From: Clostridia bacterium
GTDB taxonomy: Bacteria > Bacillota > Clostridia > Oscillospirales > CAG-382
Direction: 5' to 3'
NCBI GenBank assembly: GCA_017399965.1
Contig: JAFQAP010000027.1
Span: 1 to 64,000, forward strand
DNA length: 64,000 nt
Shown: positions 54,366-63,425 of the stretch, in pieces
Position numbering within the stretch: the first letter of the stretch is position 1
How the letters are laid out: every line of letters begins with the position of its first letter
The notes under the pieces: model-generated
Database searches by the model: none
What the model was told of the DNA's origin: nothing
Seen by the model: only the letters and a program-made list of their open reading frames with translations
Made by a program: the position numbers and the translations under genes

Positions 54366-55160
54366 TCATTTTACTGTAAATCTGTCTTTGTCTTCGAGGG
54401 GGAAATACTGCAGTATTCCCTTAAGCTTTGCGGGGGCGTTTAAAAGGTTTGTCCCGTGGTGGGAATCCGACCCGAGATAGAATTTACACCCGCAGTCCCT
54501 TGCGATCATATATGGACGAAGAACCCGCTTAAGCTGATCCTCATCATACCAATGGGTATAGATATTCAATTCCACGCCCGCGCCGCACGCTGCGACCCCG
54601 CCGAAAATTTCGTAAAATTCCTTATCCGAAACCATATCCACCACGTCTATGTGGGCGAACTTTTCGCTGTTATCGATAAGATTGCAGGTGAGATGGGCGA
54701 TACCCGTTTTTTTAAAAGGGATATCCGAATTCAAAAAGCTGTGCAGGCGTTTTACATAAATAAGCGCTCTTTCCTTTTGGGTGATGCCCGCGGGGACTGT
54801 AAATCCCTCCATATGAAAATGGGTGGTGGAAACTATAACGAAATCAAAAAGAGAGAAGTTTTCCTTTGTTAAACCTATATTTCCCTGCATATCCATATCC
54901 GTTTCGCAGCCGAAGAGGAACCGCACGGTATCGTTTTTCGGCAAAGGCAGGGAGCGGGAAACGTGTTCATAATTCAAAGGCTTATACCAAGAGGATGCGC
55001 CTGCAACCGCGCTATCCCAAAAATGGTCGGTAACCGCAACGGTATCCAGACCGTTTTGCACGGCGTAATCCAGTATACGCTCACAGGTCTGCCCATCATC
55101 CCCCGAGCAGGGAGAAAGGCGGGTGTGTATATGCATATCGTGATTATATTCAAAAGCCAT
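54366..55160 (-). CDS. PHP-domain phosphoesterase-like protein
   Basis: The product has 264 residues. The PHP metal motifs are in order: DMHIHTRLSPCSGDDG (motif I), VAVTDHFWD (II), a central FDFVIVSTTHFH (III) and YLGSDSHHGTNLLNAP (IV). Family members include histidinol phosphatase, YcdX-like phosphatases and 3',5'-nucleotide phosphatases; the substrate is not evident and no his genes are nearby. It is last of the eight-gene operon, 4 bp behind rnhA. Element B lies just downstream. Confidence 0.88.
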   Translation of the reverse strand: MAFEYNHDMHIHTRLSPCSGDDGQTCERILDYAVQNGLDTVAVTDHFWDSAVAGASSWYKPLNYEHVSRSLPLPKNDTVRFLFGCETDMDMQGNIGLTKENFSLFDFVIVSTTHFHMEGFTVPAGITQKERALIYVKRLHSFLNSDIPFKKTGIAHLTCNLIDNSEKFAHIDVVDMVSDKEFYEIFGGVAACGAGVELNIYTHWYDEDQLKRVLRPYMIARDCGCKFYLGSDSHHGTNLLNAPAKLKGILQYFPLEDKDRFTVK

Positions 55161-55164
55161 AATA

Positions 55165-55605
55165 TTACCCCTTGAATTTATCTGCTTCCTCGGTCGCCAT
55201 ACGGTCGCATTCCTCGTTTTCGGGATGCCCGTCGTGTCCCTTTATCCACACGGTGTGAACAATGTGATAATTTATAAGCTCGTATATCTTTTGCCAAAGG
55301 TCGGGGTTAAGTACCGGCTTTTTATCCGCTTTTACCCAGCCTTTTTTATGCCAGCTTTCCAGCCAGCCTTTTTCCAGCGCGTCTATAAGATACTTTGAAT
55401 CGCTGCACAGAGTGATCTCGCAGGCTTCCTTCAACGCTTCCATACCAACGATCGCCGCCATTAGCTCCATACGGTTGTTGGTGGTGCTTTTTTCACCGCC
55501 GGAAAGGGTCTTGCGGTGTCCGTTATATTCCAGTATAACTCCGTATCCCCCGGGACCGGGGTTGCCGCGGCAAGCTCCGTCGGTATACATATTTACTTTT
55601 TTCAT
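55165..55605 (-). CDS. rnhA: Ribonuclease HI
   Basis: This enzyme degrades RNA in RNA-DNA hybrids. ATG 55605 ([14 protein letters not shown]) is preferred to a TTG at 55617 that overlaps the upstream gene; it gives 146 residues. The catalytic carboxylates are visible: Asp in [11 protein letters not shown], Glu in NNRMELMAA, Asp in [11 protein letters not shown] and Asp in [10 protein letters not shown], with His in [10 protein letters not shown]. This is the classical type I enzyme. It shares the operon with the replication genes dnaD and dnaI. Confidence 0.96.
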   Translation of the reverse strand: MKKVNMYTDGACRGNPGPGGYGVILEYNGHRKTLSGGEKSTTNNRMELMAAIVGMEALKEACEITLCSDSKYLIDALEKGWLESWHKKGWVKADKKPVLNPDLWQKIYELINYHIVHTVWIKGHDGHPENEECDRMATEEADKFKG

Positions 55606-55606
55606 T

Positions 55607-56536
55607 TTATTCACCAAGCTTGATAAGTCTTACGTCGTTACCCGAAAAAACGCAGGTATCAAAGGAGCCCAGCAGACGGGAATATATACGGTCGCCGTAC
55701 CGCTTAAGAAGCTCTTTTCCCCCTAAATTGGTGCTTAATATAAGGGATTTTCCGTTTATAAGCCGTTGATTTACCAGCTGATACAAAACCGATGCGGTGT
55801 ATTGGGTGGAAAATTCCGTGCCCAGATCGTCTATTATAAGCAGATCGCAGGTGATATATTTATCCGTATTATCATTTCCTCTGCCGAAGCGGACAGATTC
55901 AAAAGCATCAAAAACCGTCTGTGCGGATTCGTATACCACGGTATAGCCTTTGTCTATGACCTTCTGTGCGATAGCGGAGGAAAGGTGGGTCTTGCCCAAG
56001 CCCGTACCGCCGGTAAGCAAAAGATTTGCCCCCGTACCGAAGCTTTGAGCAAAATCAAGGCAGGTATCCAAAACGCCGGACATTTCTTCCCTGCTTTTTC
56101 CGCCGTAGTACTTAAGAGAAAAATTTTCAAAGGTCTGGTCAAGAAGTGCTTTGCCCAAGCCGCTGGAAAGATACGCATCCACCGCGCACATTTTTATTAT
56201 ACAGGAGCAAAAGGTCTTTCCGTCATAGCCCGTATCGCTGCACACGGGGCAGGAAAAAACGGGGGTATCGTAATCTTCGGGAATGCCGTAGGACAAAAGC
56301 TTTTGACGGCGGGCTTCCTGCAAAGCAAGGTTTCTTTCTTTTACGCGGTTTATCTCATCTTCGCAATTTTCGCTGCGCATTGCGCTCACGATACGGGAGG
56401 AAACCAAAGACAGTTCTTTATCTATTTCGGCAATATCGGGATATTTTTCATCAAGCGCCAAGGTCTTTGCGTATGCTTCGTTAAGGGCTTTTTCACGAAG
56501 GGCGCTCTTTTTCTGCATAGCCTCGGATGCTGTCAT
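55607..56536 (-). CDS. Helicase loader-like AAA+ ATPase (DnaC/DnaI type)
   Basis: The product has 309 residues. The N-terminal coiled region (about 1-85) and a zinc motif [18 protein letters not shown] at about 95-112 match DnaI-like loaders that bind the replicative helicase. The AAA+ domain has Walker [14 protein letters not shown] near 175, Walker [11 protein letters not shown] near 235, and ILSTN as sensor 1. It overlaps the DnaD-domain gene by 4 nt. The pair suggests primosome assembly during replication initiation or restart. IstB-type transposition helpers share the fold, but no transposase gene is present. Confidence 0.92.
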   Translation of the reverse strand: MTASEAMQKKSALREKALNEAYAKTLALDEKYPDIAEIDKELSLVSSRIVSAMRSENCEDEINRVKERNLALQEARRQKLLSYGIPEDYDTPVFSCPVCSDTGYDGKTFCSCIIKMCAVDAYLSSGLGKALLDQTFENFSLKYYGGKSREEMSGVLDTCLDFAQSFGTGANLLLTGGTGLGKTHLSSAIAQKVIDKGYTVVYESAQTVFDAFESVRFGRGNDNTDKYITCDLLIIDDLGTEFSTQYTASVLYQLVNQRLINGKSLILSTNLGGKELLKRYGDRIYSRLLGSFDTCVFSGNDVRLIKLGE

Positions 56537-57435
56537 TTACGTTCACTCCTTTTCTTTTTGGTGCGGGCAACGGCGGCGGCGAAGAACTCGTCATCGTCAA
56601 AGCTTGTCCCCGTGTTTATCTTTTCCGCTTGTTCTTTTTTCTCGTTTTCCGCTTTTTCCACAGCATCAACGGAATTAAGACCGTCCTTGTGCCAGCGGGC
56701 GAGAATTTTGTTCATATAGCTTAATTTAACTTCGCCTATTGAATTTATCATTATATCGTAAGCGTGCTGTATAAGCTCGAAGGGCAGGTCTTTTTCCACA
56801 AACCAATCCCCGATATATTGCTCCTCCTTGGCGGTGAAGGCACGGTCCCCCATACCGCAAAGTCTGCGGAGCTTGTACACCCGCTCGTTTGCGCGGTTGC
56901 GCTTTTCAAGGTGGGCTTCCAATTTTTCGTATGTATCCACGCCCTCGGAAACCAAGCCCTGGCAAGTCTTGGTGAAATATTTTAAGGCGGTCTTTCCCCT
57001 GCTTACGCAATATGACGCAAGGGTGCACATATATTCCGCCGTGAGACCGCAATGATCGTAAAGATAAAGAAGGGAATCGTAATCAAAGCGGGTGAACAGC
57101 TTTCCGTAAAGGGCTTGGAGCGATTCGCAGGCAGTGCGGAAGCCTTCGTCTTTTTCGATAGAAGACGCGACCGTAGCCGCATCGTAAAGCTGGTCGCGCT
57201 TTTCGGGAGCAAGAGCAGATGCACTTTCTGTGCCGAAGACCATTCCAGCCCCTCTCCAAAAGGACACGGCGGCACGGAAGGCTTCCTCCGAAACCCCCAA
57301 TTCCTTTGCGCTCTCTTTTACGCTGTATTCATTTTTTGCGCAGAGATACAACGCCACCGCAAGCTCTTCACGGGTGGCGCCCGATATGACCGCAGATATA
57401 TTCGCAGGGAATTTTTTTGCCGCGTTTTCGCTCAT
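56533..57435 (-). CDS. DnaD-domain replication protein
   Basis: The product has 300 residues. The N-terminal winged-helix part (about 20-75) includes ELAVALYLCAKNEYSVKESAKELG. The C-terminal DnaD/DnaB2 domain lies at about 205-270 (YIGDWFVEKDLPFELIQHAYDIMIN, YMNKILARWHKDG, corresponding to the YxxxI motif). It presumably binds DNA and the loader encoded next. The tail is charged and ends in KKKRSERK. It lies 15 bp after the DUF1934 gene. Confidence 0.92.
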   Translation of the reverse strand: MSENAAKKFPANISAVISGATREELAVALYLCAKNEYSVKESAKELGVSEEAFRAAVSFWRGAGMVFGTESASALAPEKRDQLYDAATVASSIEKDEGFRTACESLQALYGKLFTRFDYDSLLYLYDHCGLTAEYMCTLASYCVSRGKTALKYFTKTCQGLVSEGVDTYEKLEAHLEKRNRANERVYKLRRLCGMGDRAFTAKEEQYIGDWFVEKDLPFELIQHAYDIMINSIGEVKLSYMNKILARWHKDGLNSVDAVEKAENEKKEQAEKINTGTSFDDDEFFAAAVARTKKKRSERK

Positions 57436-57450
57436 TACTACGTCCTCTTT

Positions 57451-57897
57451 TCAGGAGACGAGCCCGCTTTGGGGAAGCACGGAAAAGGACATTTTTGTGT
57501 GCTCCGCCAGATTGCCGACTATCTCCACCGTATAGTCAATATCTATTTTACCGCCCTGCTCGGTAAGTCCGTTGCGCAGGGATTTTGTGCTGACCTTAAG
57601 CTGCATAGGCATATTTCCGTTGTGGTATATGCAGGAATAGCTCTTTTCCGTATCAAACACCATAAGGGAATTGAAATATCCTATCTTGTTTACCGAAACC
57701 AGATTTTCTCCCAGAGAGGACACGGTTGTTACGGTATCCGATTCCTCTTCGGAAAAAACGCAGGTCAAACCTTTTTTGGTACGGGAAAGGTAACCGTTTA
57801 CCGTAGCGGTGCGGATCTCCGTGCGGGGTTTATCCAAATGCAACGGATCGTGGGTCTTGCGCTCGGTCTTTATATTTACTGTTACTGGAATTTTCAT
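57451..57897 (-). CDS. DUF1934 family protein
   Basis: The product has 148 residues of mostly beta strands, forming a lipocalin-like barrel in related structures. Conserved segments include GYLSRTKKGLTCVFSEEE, YSCIYHNGNMPMQLKVSTKSL and GGKIDIDYTVEI. The family is common in Firmicutes and often near argS or murI; the function is not known. It lies 3 bp after murI and upstream of dnaD, so expression is coupled to cell-wall precursor genes. Confidence 0.88.
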   Translation of the reverse strand: MKIPVTVNIKTERKTHDPLHLDKPRTEIRTATVNGYLSRTKKGLTCVFSEEESDTVTTVSSLGENLVSVNKIGYFNSLMVFDTEKSYSCIYHNGNMPMQLKVSTKSLRNGLTEQGGKIDIDYTVEIVGNLAEHTKMSFSVLPQSGLVS

Positions 57898-57900
57898 GGT

Positions 57901-58695
57901 CTAATAGCTGTTTATATCTATAACCGTTACGTCGGAAACGGGAGCCTGCAAAAAGCGGTGCGCGCTTTCGGTAAAGCTCTCCATACCGTCGGAAACGTAA
58001 TATTTACCCTTTCCGCCGCCGTTTATATTACGGTGGCTTGATATAAGCATATCCTTTAATTCCGAAACTGCCTCAGCACCCGAGGAAACCAAGACACTGT
58101 GGGGCAGAAAATAGGATATGACCTCTGAAAGCAGAGGATAATGTGTGCAGCCCAGAATAACTGCATCGGGGCAAAAATCTGCCACGGGAGAAAGATATTC
58201 GCGGGCGATCTCCAAAGCGGGAATCTGATTAACGGAAGTATAGCCGTTTTCCGCAAGGGGAACAAACATGGGACAAGCAACGCTTATTACGTCCCTGCAG
58301 CCGTTTTTATTAAGAGCTTTTTCAAACGCTCCGCTTTTGATGGTTGCGGGCGTGCCCAAAACGAGAACTCTTCCGAAACCGTTTTTTGCAATTTGCGCCG
58401 CTTTTTTTGCCGCACCCTCTACAACGCCCACTATAGGCAGATCAAAATTCGCACGTAAAGTATCGAGAGCGTTGGTGCTTACGGTGCCGCAGGCGGTAAG
58501 TATAGAGGTTACACCCATAGACATTAAAAAGCGGCAGTCCTGCAAAGCGTAGGACCGTATAGTGTCCACGCTTCGGGTTCCGTAGGGAATACGGGCGGTA
58601 TCTCCGAAATAGACGAAATCCGCGTCGGGCAGTGCCTTGCGAAGCTCCGCTACTGCGGTAAGTCCTCCCAAGCCCGAATCAAAAATTCCTATCAT
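57901..58695 (-). CDS. murI: Glutamate racemase
   Basis: This enzyme makes D-glutamate for the peptidoglycan stem. The product has 264 residues. GIFDSGLGGLTAVAEL opens the protein. The two catalytic Cys are in LTACGTVSTNAL and ILGCTHYPLL, and FVYFGDTARIPYGTRS is the typical substrate-side loop. It overlaps ddl by 4 nt, which groups two precursor enzymes. Its presence frees the racemase at 12264-12956 for another amino acid. Confidence 0.96.
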   Translation of the reverse strand: MIGIFDSGLGGLTAVAELRKALPDADFVYFGDTARIPYGTRSVDTIRSYALQDCRFLMSMGVTSILTACGTVSTNALDTLRANFDLPIVGVVEGAAKKAAQIAKNGFGRVLVLGTPATIKSGAFEKALNKNGCRDVISVACPMFVPLAENGYTSVNQIPALEIAREYLSPVADFCPDAVILGCTHYPLLSEVISYFLPHSVLVSSGAEAVSELKDMLISSHRNINGGGKGKYYVSDGMESFTESAHRFLQAPVSDVTVIDINSY

Positions 58696-59747
58696 AATTT
58701 TTCCTCGCAGGCGTAATCAATAAGCTTTTCTATAAGTGCGGAATAGCTGTAGCCGCACTTGCCCATAAGACCGGGATACATACTTATGGGAGTAAAACCG
58801 GGAATGGTATTTATTTCGTTAAAATACAAAACATCGTTTTCATCAAGGAAAAAGTCCACCCTTGAAAGTCCGGAGCAATCAAGAGTTCCGTATATCTTTT
58901 CCGCGCAATCTCTTATGGTTTGGGAAAGAGTATCGGATATGCGGGCGGGCACGAAATAGCTGGCGGTATCGGAAACATATTTTGTTTCGTAATCGTAAAA
59001 ATCCGCGCCGGGAGCTATCTCGCCGCAAACGGAAGCCATAGCATCCTTGTTGCCCAGCATAGCCACTTCTATCTCTCTTGCATTTTTAACGCCGGTCTCA
59101 ACCAGCACTTTGTAATCGTTTCGGAAAGCAATTTCAAAGCCCTTTACAAGTTCTTCACGGTTATTCGCTTTGGTAATACCCACGGAAGAGCCTGCGTTTG
59201 CGGGCTTTACAAACATAGGGTAACAAAGATTTTCTTCACATTCCTTTACCGCGGTATCAACGCAAAATCCGTTTTTGCGGAAGAACACGTAGGGAACAAC
59301 GGGAATACCAACTTTTTCGCAAAGTATCTTGGTAGTGACCTTATCCATACACACTGCGGAGGAATAGGTATTACAGCCTACGTAAGGAATTCCCGAAAGG
59401 GCAAGAAGCCCCTGCATAGTGCCGTCCTCGCCGTTTTTACCGTGAAGCACGGGGAATACCGCGTCCACGTGTATAACCGTTCCGTCCCCGAGAAGAATGC
59501 CGTGGTGGGTCTTTGAAGGGGAGATAACGGCGGATGTAAGAAATTCCGTCTTTTTATCCCAAGTGTGATTACGCATACTGTCCGTATCGCCGCTGTAAAG
59601 ATACCATTTGCCGTCTTCGGTAATGCCGATGAGGCGCACATCGTAAACTTCTTTATTTATATTATCAGCTACGCACGCCGCAGAAACGCAGGAAACGGCG
59701 TATTCGCTGGAAACACCTCCGAAAAGGAGAGCGACCGTTTTTTTCAT
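58692..59747 (-). CDS. ddl: D-alanine-D-alanine ligase
   Basis: This ATP-grasp enzyme makes the D-Ala-D-Ala dipeptide of peptidoglycan. The product has 351 residues. ALLFGGVSSEYAVSCVSA opens the N-terminal domain, LHGKNGEDGTMQGLLALSGIPYVG is the family signature, and the C-terminal ATP-grasp residues include FVKPANAGSSVGI and YFNEINTIPGFT, which binds Mg. It overlaps murI at its end and starts 7 bp after the sirtuin gene. No van-type context is present. Confidence 0.96.
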   Translation of the reverse strand: MKKTVALLFGGVSSEYAVSCVSAACVADNINKEVYDVRLIGITEDGKWYLYSGDTDSMRNHTWDKKTEFLTSAVISPSKTHHGILLGDGTVIHVDAVFPVLHGKNGEDGTMQGLLALSGIPYVGCNTYSSAVCMDKVTTKILCEKVGIPVVPYVFFRKNGFCVDTAVKECEENLCYPMFVKPANAGSSVGITKANNREELVKGFEIAFRNDYKVLVETGVKNAREIEVAMLGNKDAMASVCGEIAPGADFYDYETKYVSDTASYFVPARISDTLSQTIRDCAEKIYGTLDCSGLSRVDFFLDENDVLYFNEINTIPGFTPISMYPGLMGKCGYSYSALIEKLIDYACEEKL

Positions 59748-59754
59748 ATAAAAA

Positions 59755-60459
59755 TCACTCCTTCAAAAGCTTTCCCATTACTTCCCCGATATTTTCTCGT
59801 ATGATAACGTCTGCCATACTGTCTGCGGGGGTGGGAGATTTATTTATGAGAACAAGATATTTTCCGCAAAAATAGTTTATAAGCCCTGCGGCGGGATATA
59901 CTGCCAGAGAGGTGCCGCCCACGATAAGAGTATCGCAGCGGGAAATATCATTTATGGCGGAATACATCGTCTTGCTGTCAAGAGGCTCTTCGTAAAGCAC
60001 CACGTCCGGCTTAACGATTCCTCCGCATTCGCACGTAGGAACAGTATCCGAAGAGAGTATATGCTCTACCCCGTAAAACTTGCCACAGCGGGTACAGTAA
60101 TTTCTGTGTACCGAACCGTGAAGCTCGTATACTTTTTTACTGCCTGCCGCCTGATGCAAGCCGTCTATATTCTGGGTTATTACCGAAAGAAGCTTGCCCT
60201 GCTCCTCCAAAAGTGCAAGTGCTTTGTGGGCGTTATTGGGAAGTGCCTCCGGATATATCATTTTACTGCGGTAAAATTCATAAAACCTTTCGGGTTGGGA
60301 AATAAAATAGCTGTGGCTTATCATTTGCTCGGGCACCAAGCCGTACAAACCGCCCTCACCGCGGAAATCGGGAATGCCGCTTTCTGTTGAAACTCCCGCT
60401 CCGCCGAAGAAGACTATTCGGGAAGAATCATCAATAATTTCCAAAAAACGCTGTACCAC
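59755..60459 (-). CDS. Sirtuin, NAD-dependent protein deacylase
   Basis: The product has 234 residues. The start is a GTG at 60459 after GGGGGAAG. The NAD-binding GGAGVSTESGIPDFRGEGG, the TQNIDGLHQAAG motif and the catalytic His in ELHGSVHRN are present. The zinc cysteines are CTRCGKF and CECGG. The C-terminal Rossmann part includes GGTSLAVYPAAGL. It would deacetylate or deacylate cytosolic proteins. It is the first gene of the eight-gene operon, followed by ddl after 7 bp. Confidence 0.94.
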   Translation of the reverse strand: MVQRFLEIIDDSSRIVFFGGAGVSTESGIPDFRGEGGLYGLVPEQMISHSYFISQPERFYEFYRSKMIYPEALPNNAHKALALLEEQGKLLSVITQNIDGLHQAAGSKKVYELHGSVHRNYCTRCGKFYGVEHILSSDTVPTCECGGIVKPDVVLYEEPLDSKTMYSAINDISRCDTLIVGGTSLAVYPAAGLINYFCGKYLVLINKSPTPADSMADVIIRENIGEVMGKLLKE

Positions 60460-60498
60460 TTAACTTCCCCCTAAAAGAAAAGGATTTTTTAGCATTAT

Positions 60499-60528
60499 AT
60501 TGTACCATAAACGAGCGGGAGTTGTAAA
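60499..60528 (-). promoter_or_regulatory. Promoter of the sirtuin-ddl-murI-dnaD operon
   Basis: On the minus strand TTTACA (60523-60528), 18 bp, TACAAT (60499-60504). Confidence 0.65.
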
Positions 60529-60567
60529 GTATAAAAAGAGAAAATTTGAGTCTTTTTTGAATTATCT

Positions 60568-60596
60568 TGACATTTTGCCCGTTTTGGCACATAATT
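60568..60596 (+). promoter_or_regulatory. Promoter of the small lipoprotein gene
   Basis: TTGACA (60568-60573), 17 bp, CATAAT (60591-60596). Confidence 0.82.
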
Positions 60597-60627
60597 GGAT
60601 ATGACCGATAAAACGGAGGTGAAAGTA

Positions 60628-60963
60628 TTGAAAAAAGCTGCTATATTTATTTTACTGCTGGCGGTTTTGCTTTGCGGTTGCAAAGAGCAGGAATTTAACC
60701 TTGAGAACACGATGTGGAAATACGGAAACGACGTGACCATATGTTTTTACGCAGACGGTAACGGGAAATTGGACGTGGACGGAATAAAGCTTGATTTCAC
60801 CTATGAGGTGCAGGGAGAAAGCCTTACCGTAACCTGCTTAAACGAAGATATTGCCCAAAGCTACGGGCTGAATACCCTTCCCTTTTTCGGCACAAATACG
60901 CTTTCTTTTGAAGACGGCTGTTTATACGCGGGCGGATGGGCGCTTACGGAGATAAGTACATAA
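60628..60963 (+). CDS. Small lipoprotein of unknown function
   Basis: The start is a TTG at 60628, 7 nt after GGAGGTG; ATG codons further upstream lie on the promoter. The product has 111 residues. The signal peptide ends in the lipobox LCGC (Cys18). The mature part is a compact beta-rich domain (ENTMWKYGNDVTICFYADGNG, DGIKLDFTYEVQGESLTVTC) of the kind seen in lipocalin-like or DUF5640-type lipoproteins. It has a promoter of its own, and pflB has a separate one downstream. Confidence 0.78.
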   Translation: MKKAAIFILLLAVLLCGCKEQEFNLENTMWKYGNDVTICFYADGNGKLDVDGIKLDFTYEVQGESLTVTCLNEDIAQSYGLNTLPFFGTNTLSFEDGCLYAGGWALTEIST

Positions 60964-61005
60964 AAAGCATTAAAGGACAAAGAGCAAATATATTCACTTT
61001 TCACA

Positions 61006-61034
61006 TTGACTTTTTTGCCCTTTTAATATATAAT
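61006..61034 (+). promoter_or_regulatory. Promoter of pflB-pflA
   Basis: TTGACT (61006-61011), 17 bp, TATAAT (61029-61034), giving a transcript that begins with the riboswitch. Confidence 0.88.
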
Positions 61035-61040
61035 AAATTA

Positions 61041-61165
61041 TGATCTTTACATAACTGACGGATTTCGCGGATACACCGCGGGGGAGTGTAAAGAGATATA
61101 CAAGCCGACCGTCTGGGCAAGATCAATTCATCAACGAACTGATTTTGCCCGTTTTTTGTTTTTCG
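61041..61165 (+). ncRNA. ZTP (pfl motif) riboswitch with terminator platform
   Basis: P1 pairs CTTTACA (61045-61051) with TGTAAAG (61087-61093). The conserved ACTGACGGA follows P1. A CGCGG/CCGCG stem (61066-61080) leads to the conserved GGGGAGTG, and the distal part ends in CCGTCTGGGCA (61109-61119). GGGCAAGATCA (61115-61125) then pairs with TGATTTTGCCC (61140-61150), followed by T-rich sequence, so ligand binding would sequester the 5' arm and block termination. ZTP or ZMP signals low folate. Confidence 0.93.
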
Positions 61166-61193
61166 GGCAAGTTTCAGAGTAAGGAGTCAAAAA

Positions 61194-63425
61194 ATGGAAC
61201 ACACAAACTGGAACGGCTTCAAAGCCGGAAAATGGCAAAACGAAATCAACGTAAGAGATTTTATTCAGACAAACTACAAGGAATACACGGGGAACGAAGG
61301 CTTTCTTGAAAGCGCAACTCAGCGTACAAACGCACTTATGGCAAAAGTTCAGGAGCTTTTTGCGCAGGAACGCCGTAAGGGCGGGGTTTTGGATGTAGAT
61401 ACGGAAACCGTATCCTCTCTCACCAGCTATGCCCCCGGTTATATTGATAAAGAAAACGAGCTTATATTCGGTATGCAGACCGACAGCCCCTTAAAAAGAG
61501 GTGTCAACCCCTTCGGCGGTATTCGTATGGCAAGACAGGCCTGCGCCGCATACGGATACAGATTAAGCGATAAGGTGGAGGATGAATTCAAGTTCCGCAC
61601 CACTCATAACGACGGCGTTTTCCGTGTTTATACCGAGGAAATGAGAAAAGCACGTAAGTGCCACGTTATTACCGGTCTGCCCGATGCTTACGGCAGAGGA
61701 CGTATTATAGGCGATTACCGCCGCGTTGCCCTTTACGGTGTGGACAGACTTATAAAGCAAAAGCAGGCGGATAAACAAATGCTTGCCCATGCGGATTTCA
61801 CCGTTGAAAGCGCCAGACAGAGCGAAGAGCTGTTCCAGCAGATAACCTTCTTAGGTTATATGAAGGAAATGGCAGCTATGTACGGCTTTGATATAAGCGA
61901 GCCTGCAAAGAACGCAAAGGAAGCGATACAGTGGACATATTTTGCATATCTTGCCGCTATTAAGGAGCAAAACGGCGCCGCAATGTCCCTGGGCAGAGTA
62001 AGCAGCTTTTTTGATATTTATATTGAAAGAGATATAGAAAAAGGCATACTTGATGAAAAAGGCGCCCAGGAGCTTATAGACGATTTCGTTATTAAGCTTC
62101 GTATTGCCCGCCATCTCCGCACGCCCGAATACAACGAGCTGTTCGGCGGAGATCCCATGTGGATAACCGAAGCTGTGGGCGGTATGGGCAACGACGGAAG
62201 GACTTTGGTTACCAAGAGCTCTTTCCGCATGCTTAACACCCTTTACACTCTCGGCTCTTCTCCCGAGCCTAACCTTACCGTGCTTTGGTCTACCCGTCTG
62301 CCTGAAGGCTTTAAGCGTTTCTGCGCCAAGGTTTCTGCGGATACAGACTCTATCCAGTACGAAAACGACGATATCATGCGCCCCCACCACGGCGATGATT
62401 ACGCTATTGCCTGCTGTGTTTCCGCTATGGAGATAGGCAAGCAGATGCAGTTCTTCGGCGCAAGATGCAATCTTGCAAAGCTTTTGCTTATTGCAATAAA
62501 CGGCGGTTTCGATACCACCAGCGGTATACATATCGGTCCCCAAATGCCGGTTATGAACGGAGAATCTCTTGATTACGACGCTGTAAAGGAAAGATACGAT
62601 ATCTACGTGGAATGGCTGAGCAAGCTGTACGTAAATACAATGAATCTTATCCACTATATGCACGATAAATACGCATACGAAAAGACACAGATGGCACTTC
62701 ACGATACCGATGTAAAGCGTCTTATGGCGTTTGGCGTTGCGGGATTTTCCGTGGTGGCAGATTCACTCAGTGCCATAAAATACGCCAAGGTGACCCCTGT
62801 CAAGGACGAGATGGGATATATTGTAGATTTTAATACCGAGGGCGAATTCCCCAAATACGGTAACGATGACGACCGTGTGGACGGTATTGCCGTAGATCTT
62901 GCACATCAGGTAATAACAGAGCTGCGCAAGACTCCCACATACAGAAACGCTACCCACACTCTTTCCGTGCTTACCATTACATCCAACGTAATGTACGGCA
63001 AAAACACGGGAGCTACGCCCGACGGAAGAAAAGCAGGCGCGCCCTTTGCGCCCGGCGCAAACCCCATGCACAACCGTGAGGAAAACGGTGCGCTGGCATC
63101 CCTTAACTCTGTGGCAAAGATACGCTACGATGACTGCCGCGACGGTATTTCCAACACCTTCTCCATAACTCCCGATGCTTTGGGAAAAACGGATGATGAG
63201 CGTATAACCAACCTGGTTTCCATACTTGACGGTTATTTTGCAAAAAAAGCACACCACATAAACATAAACGTGCTTAACAGAGAAACTCTTATTAAGGCAT
63301 ATGAAAACCCCGAGGAATATCCCAACCTCACCATCCGCGTTTCCGGCTACGCTGTAAACTTTAACAAGCTTTCCCGCGAACAGCAGAGAGAGGTTATAAG
63401 CCGTACCTTCCACCAGAGCGTATGA
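61194..63425 (+). CDS. pflB: Formate C-acetyltransferase (pyruvate formate-lyase)
   Basis: This glycyl-radical enzyme converts pyruvate and CoA to acetyl-CoA and formate under anaerobic conditions. At 743 residues it is full length. The catalytic cysteine pair is Cys407-Cys408 in [13 protein letters not shown]. The radical glycine is Gly718 in [10 protein letters not shown]. The N-terminal substrate region with [14 protein letters not shown] is also conserved. AAGGAG precedes the ATG. It is controlled by a ZTP riboswitch and overlaps the activase by 4 nt. Formate would feed one-carbon metabolism. Confidence 0.98.
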   Translation: MEHTNWNGFKAGKWQNEINVRDFIQTNYKEYTGNEGFLESATQRTNALMAKVQELFAQERRKGGVLDVDTETVSSLTSYAPGYIDKENELIFGMQTDSPLKRGVNPFGGIRMARQACAAYGYRLSDKVEDEFKFRTTHNDGVFRVYTEEMRKARKCHVITGLPDAYGRGRIIGDYRRVALYGVDRLIKQKQADKQMLAHADFTVESARQSEELFQQITFLGYMKEMAAMYGFDISEPAKNAKEAIQWTYFAYLAAIKEQNGAAMSLGRVSSFFDIYIERDIEKGILDEKGAQELIDDFVIKLRIARHLRTPEYNELFGGDPMWITEAVGGMGNDGRTLVTKSSFRMLNTLYTLGSSPEPNLTVLWSTRLPEGFKRFCAKVSADTDSIQYENDDIMRPHHGDDYAIACCVSAMEIGKQMQFFGARCNLAKLLLIAINGGFDTTSGIHIGPQMPVMNGESLDYDAVKERYDIYVEWLSKLYVNTMNLIHYMHDKYAYEKTQMALHDTDVKRLMAFGVAGFSVVADSLSAIKYAKVTPVKDEMGYIVDFNTEGEFPKYGNDDDRVDGIAVDLAHQVITELRKTPTYRNATHTLSVLTITSNVMYGKNTGATPDGRKAGAPFAPGANPMHNREENGALASLNSVAKIRYDDCRDGISNTFSITPDALGKTDDERITNLVSILDGYFAKKAHHININVLNRETLIKAYENPEEYPNLTIRVSGYAVNFNKLSREQQREVISRTFHQSV

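Noticed and set aside
55607..56536. IstB transposition helper
   Set aside because: The fold is shared, but there is no IstA gene or inverted repeats, the protein has the zinc motif of helicase loaders, and it overlaps a DnaD gene.
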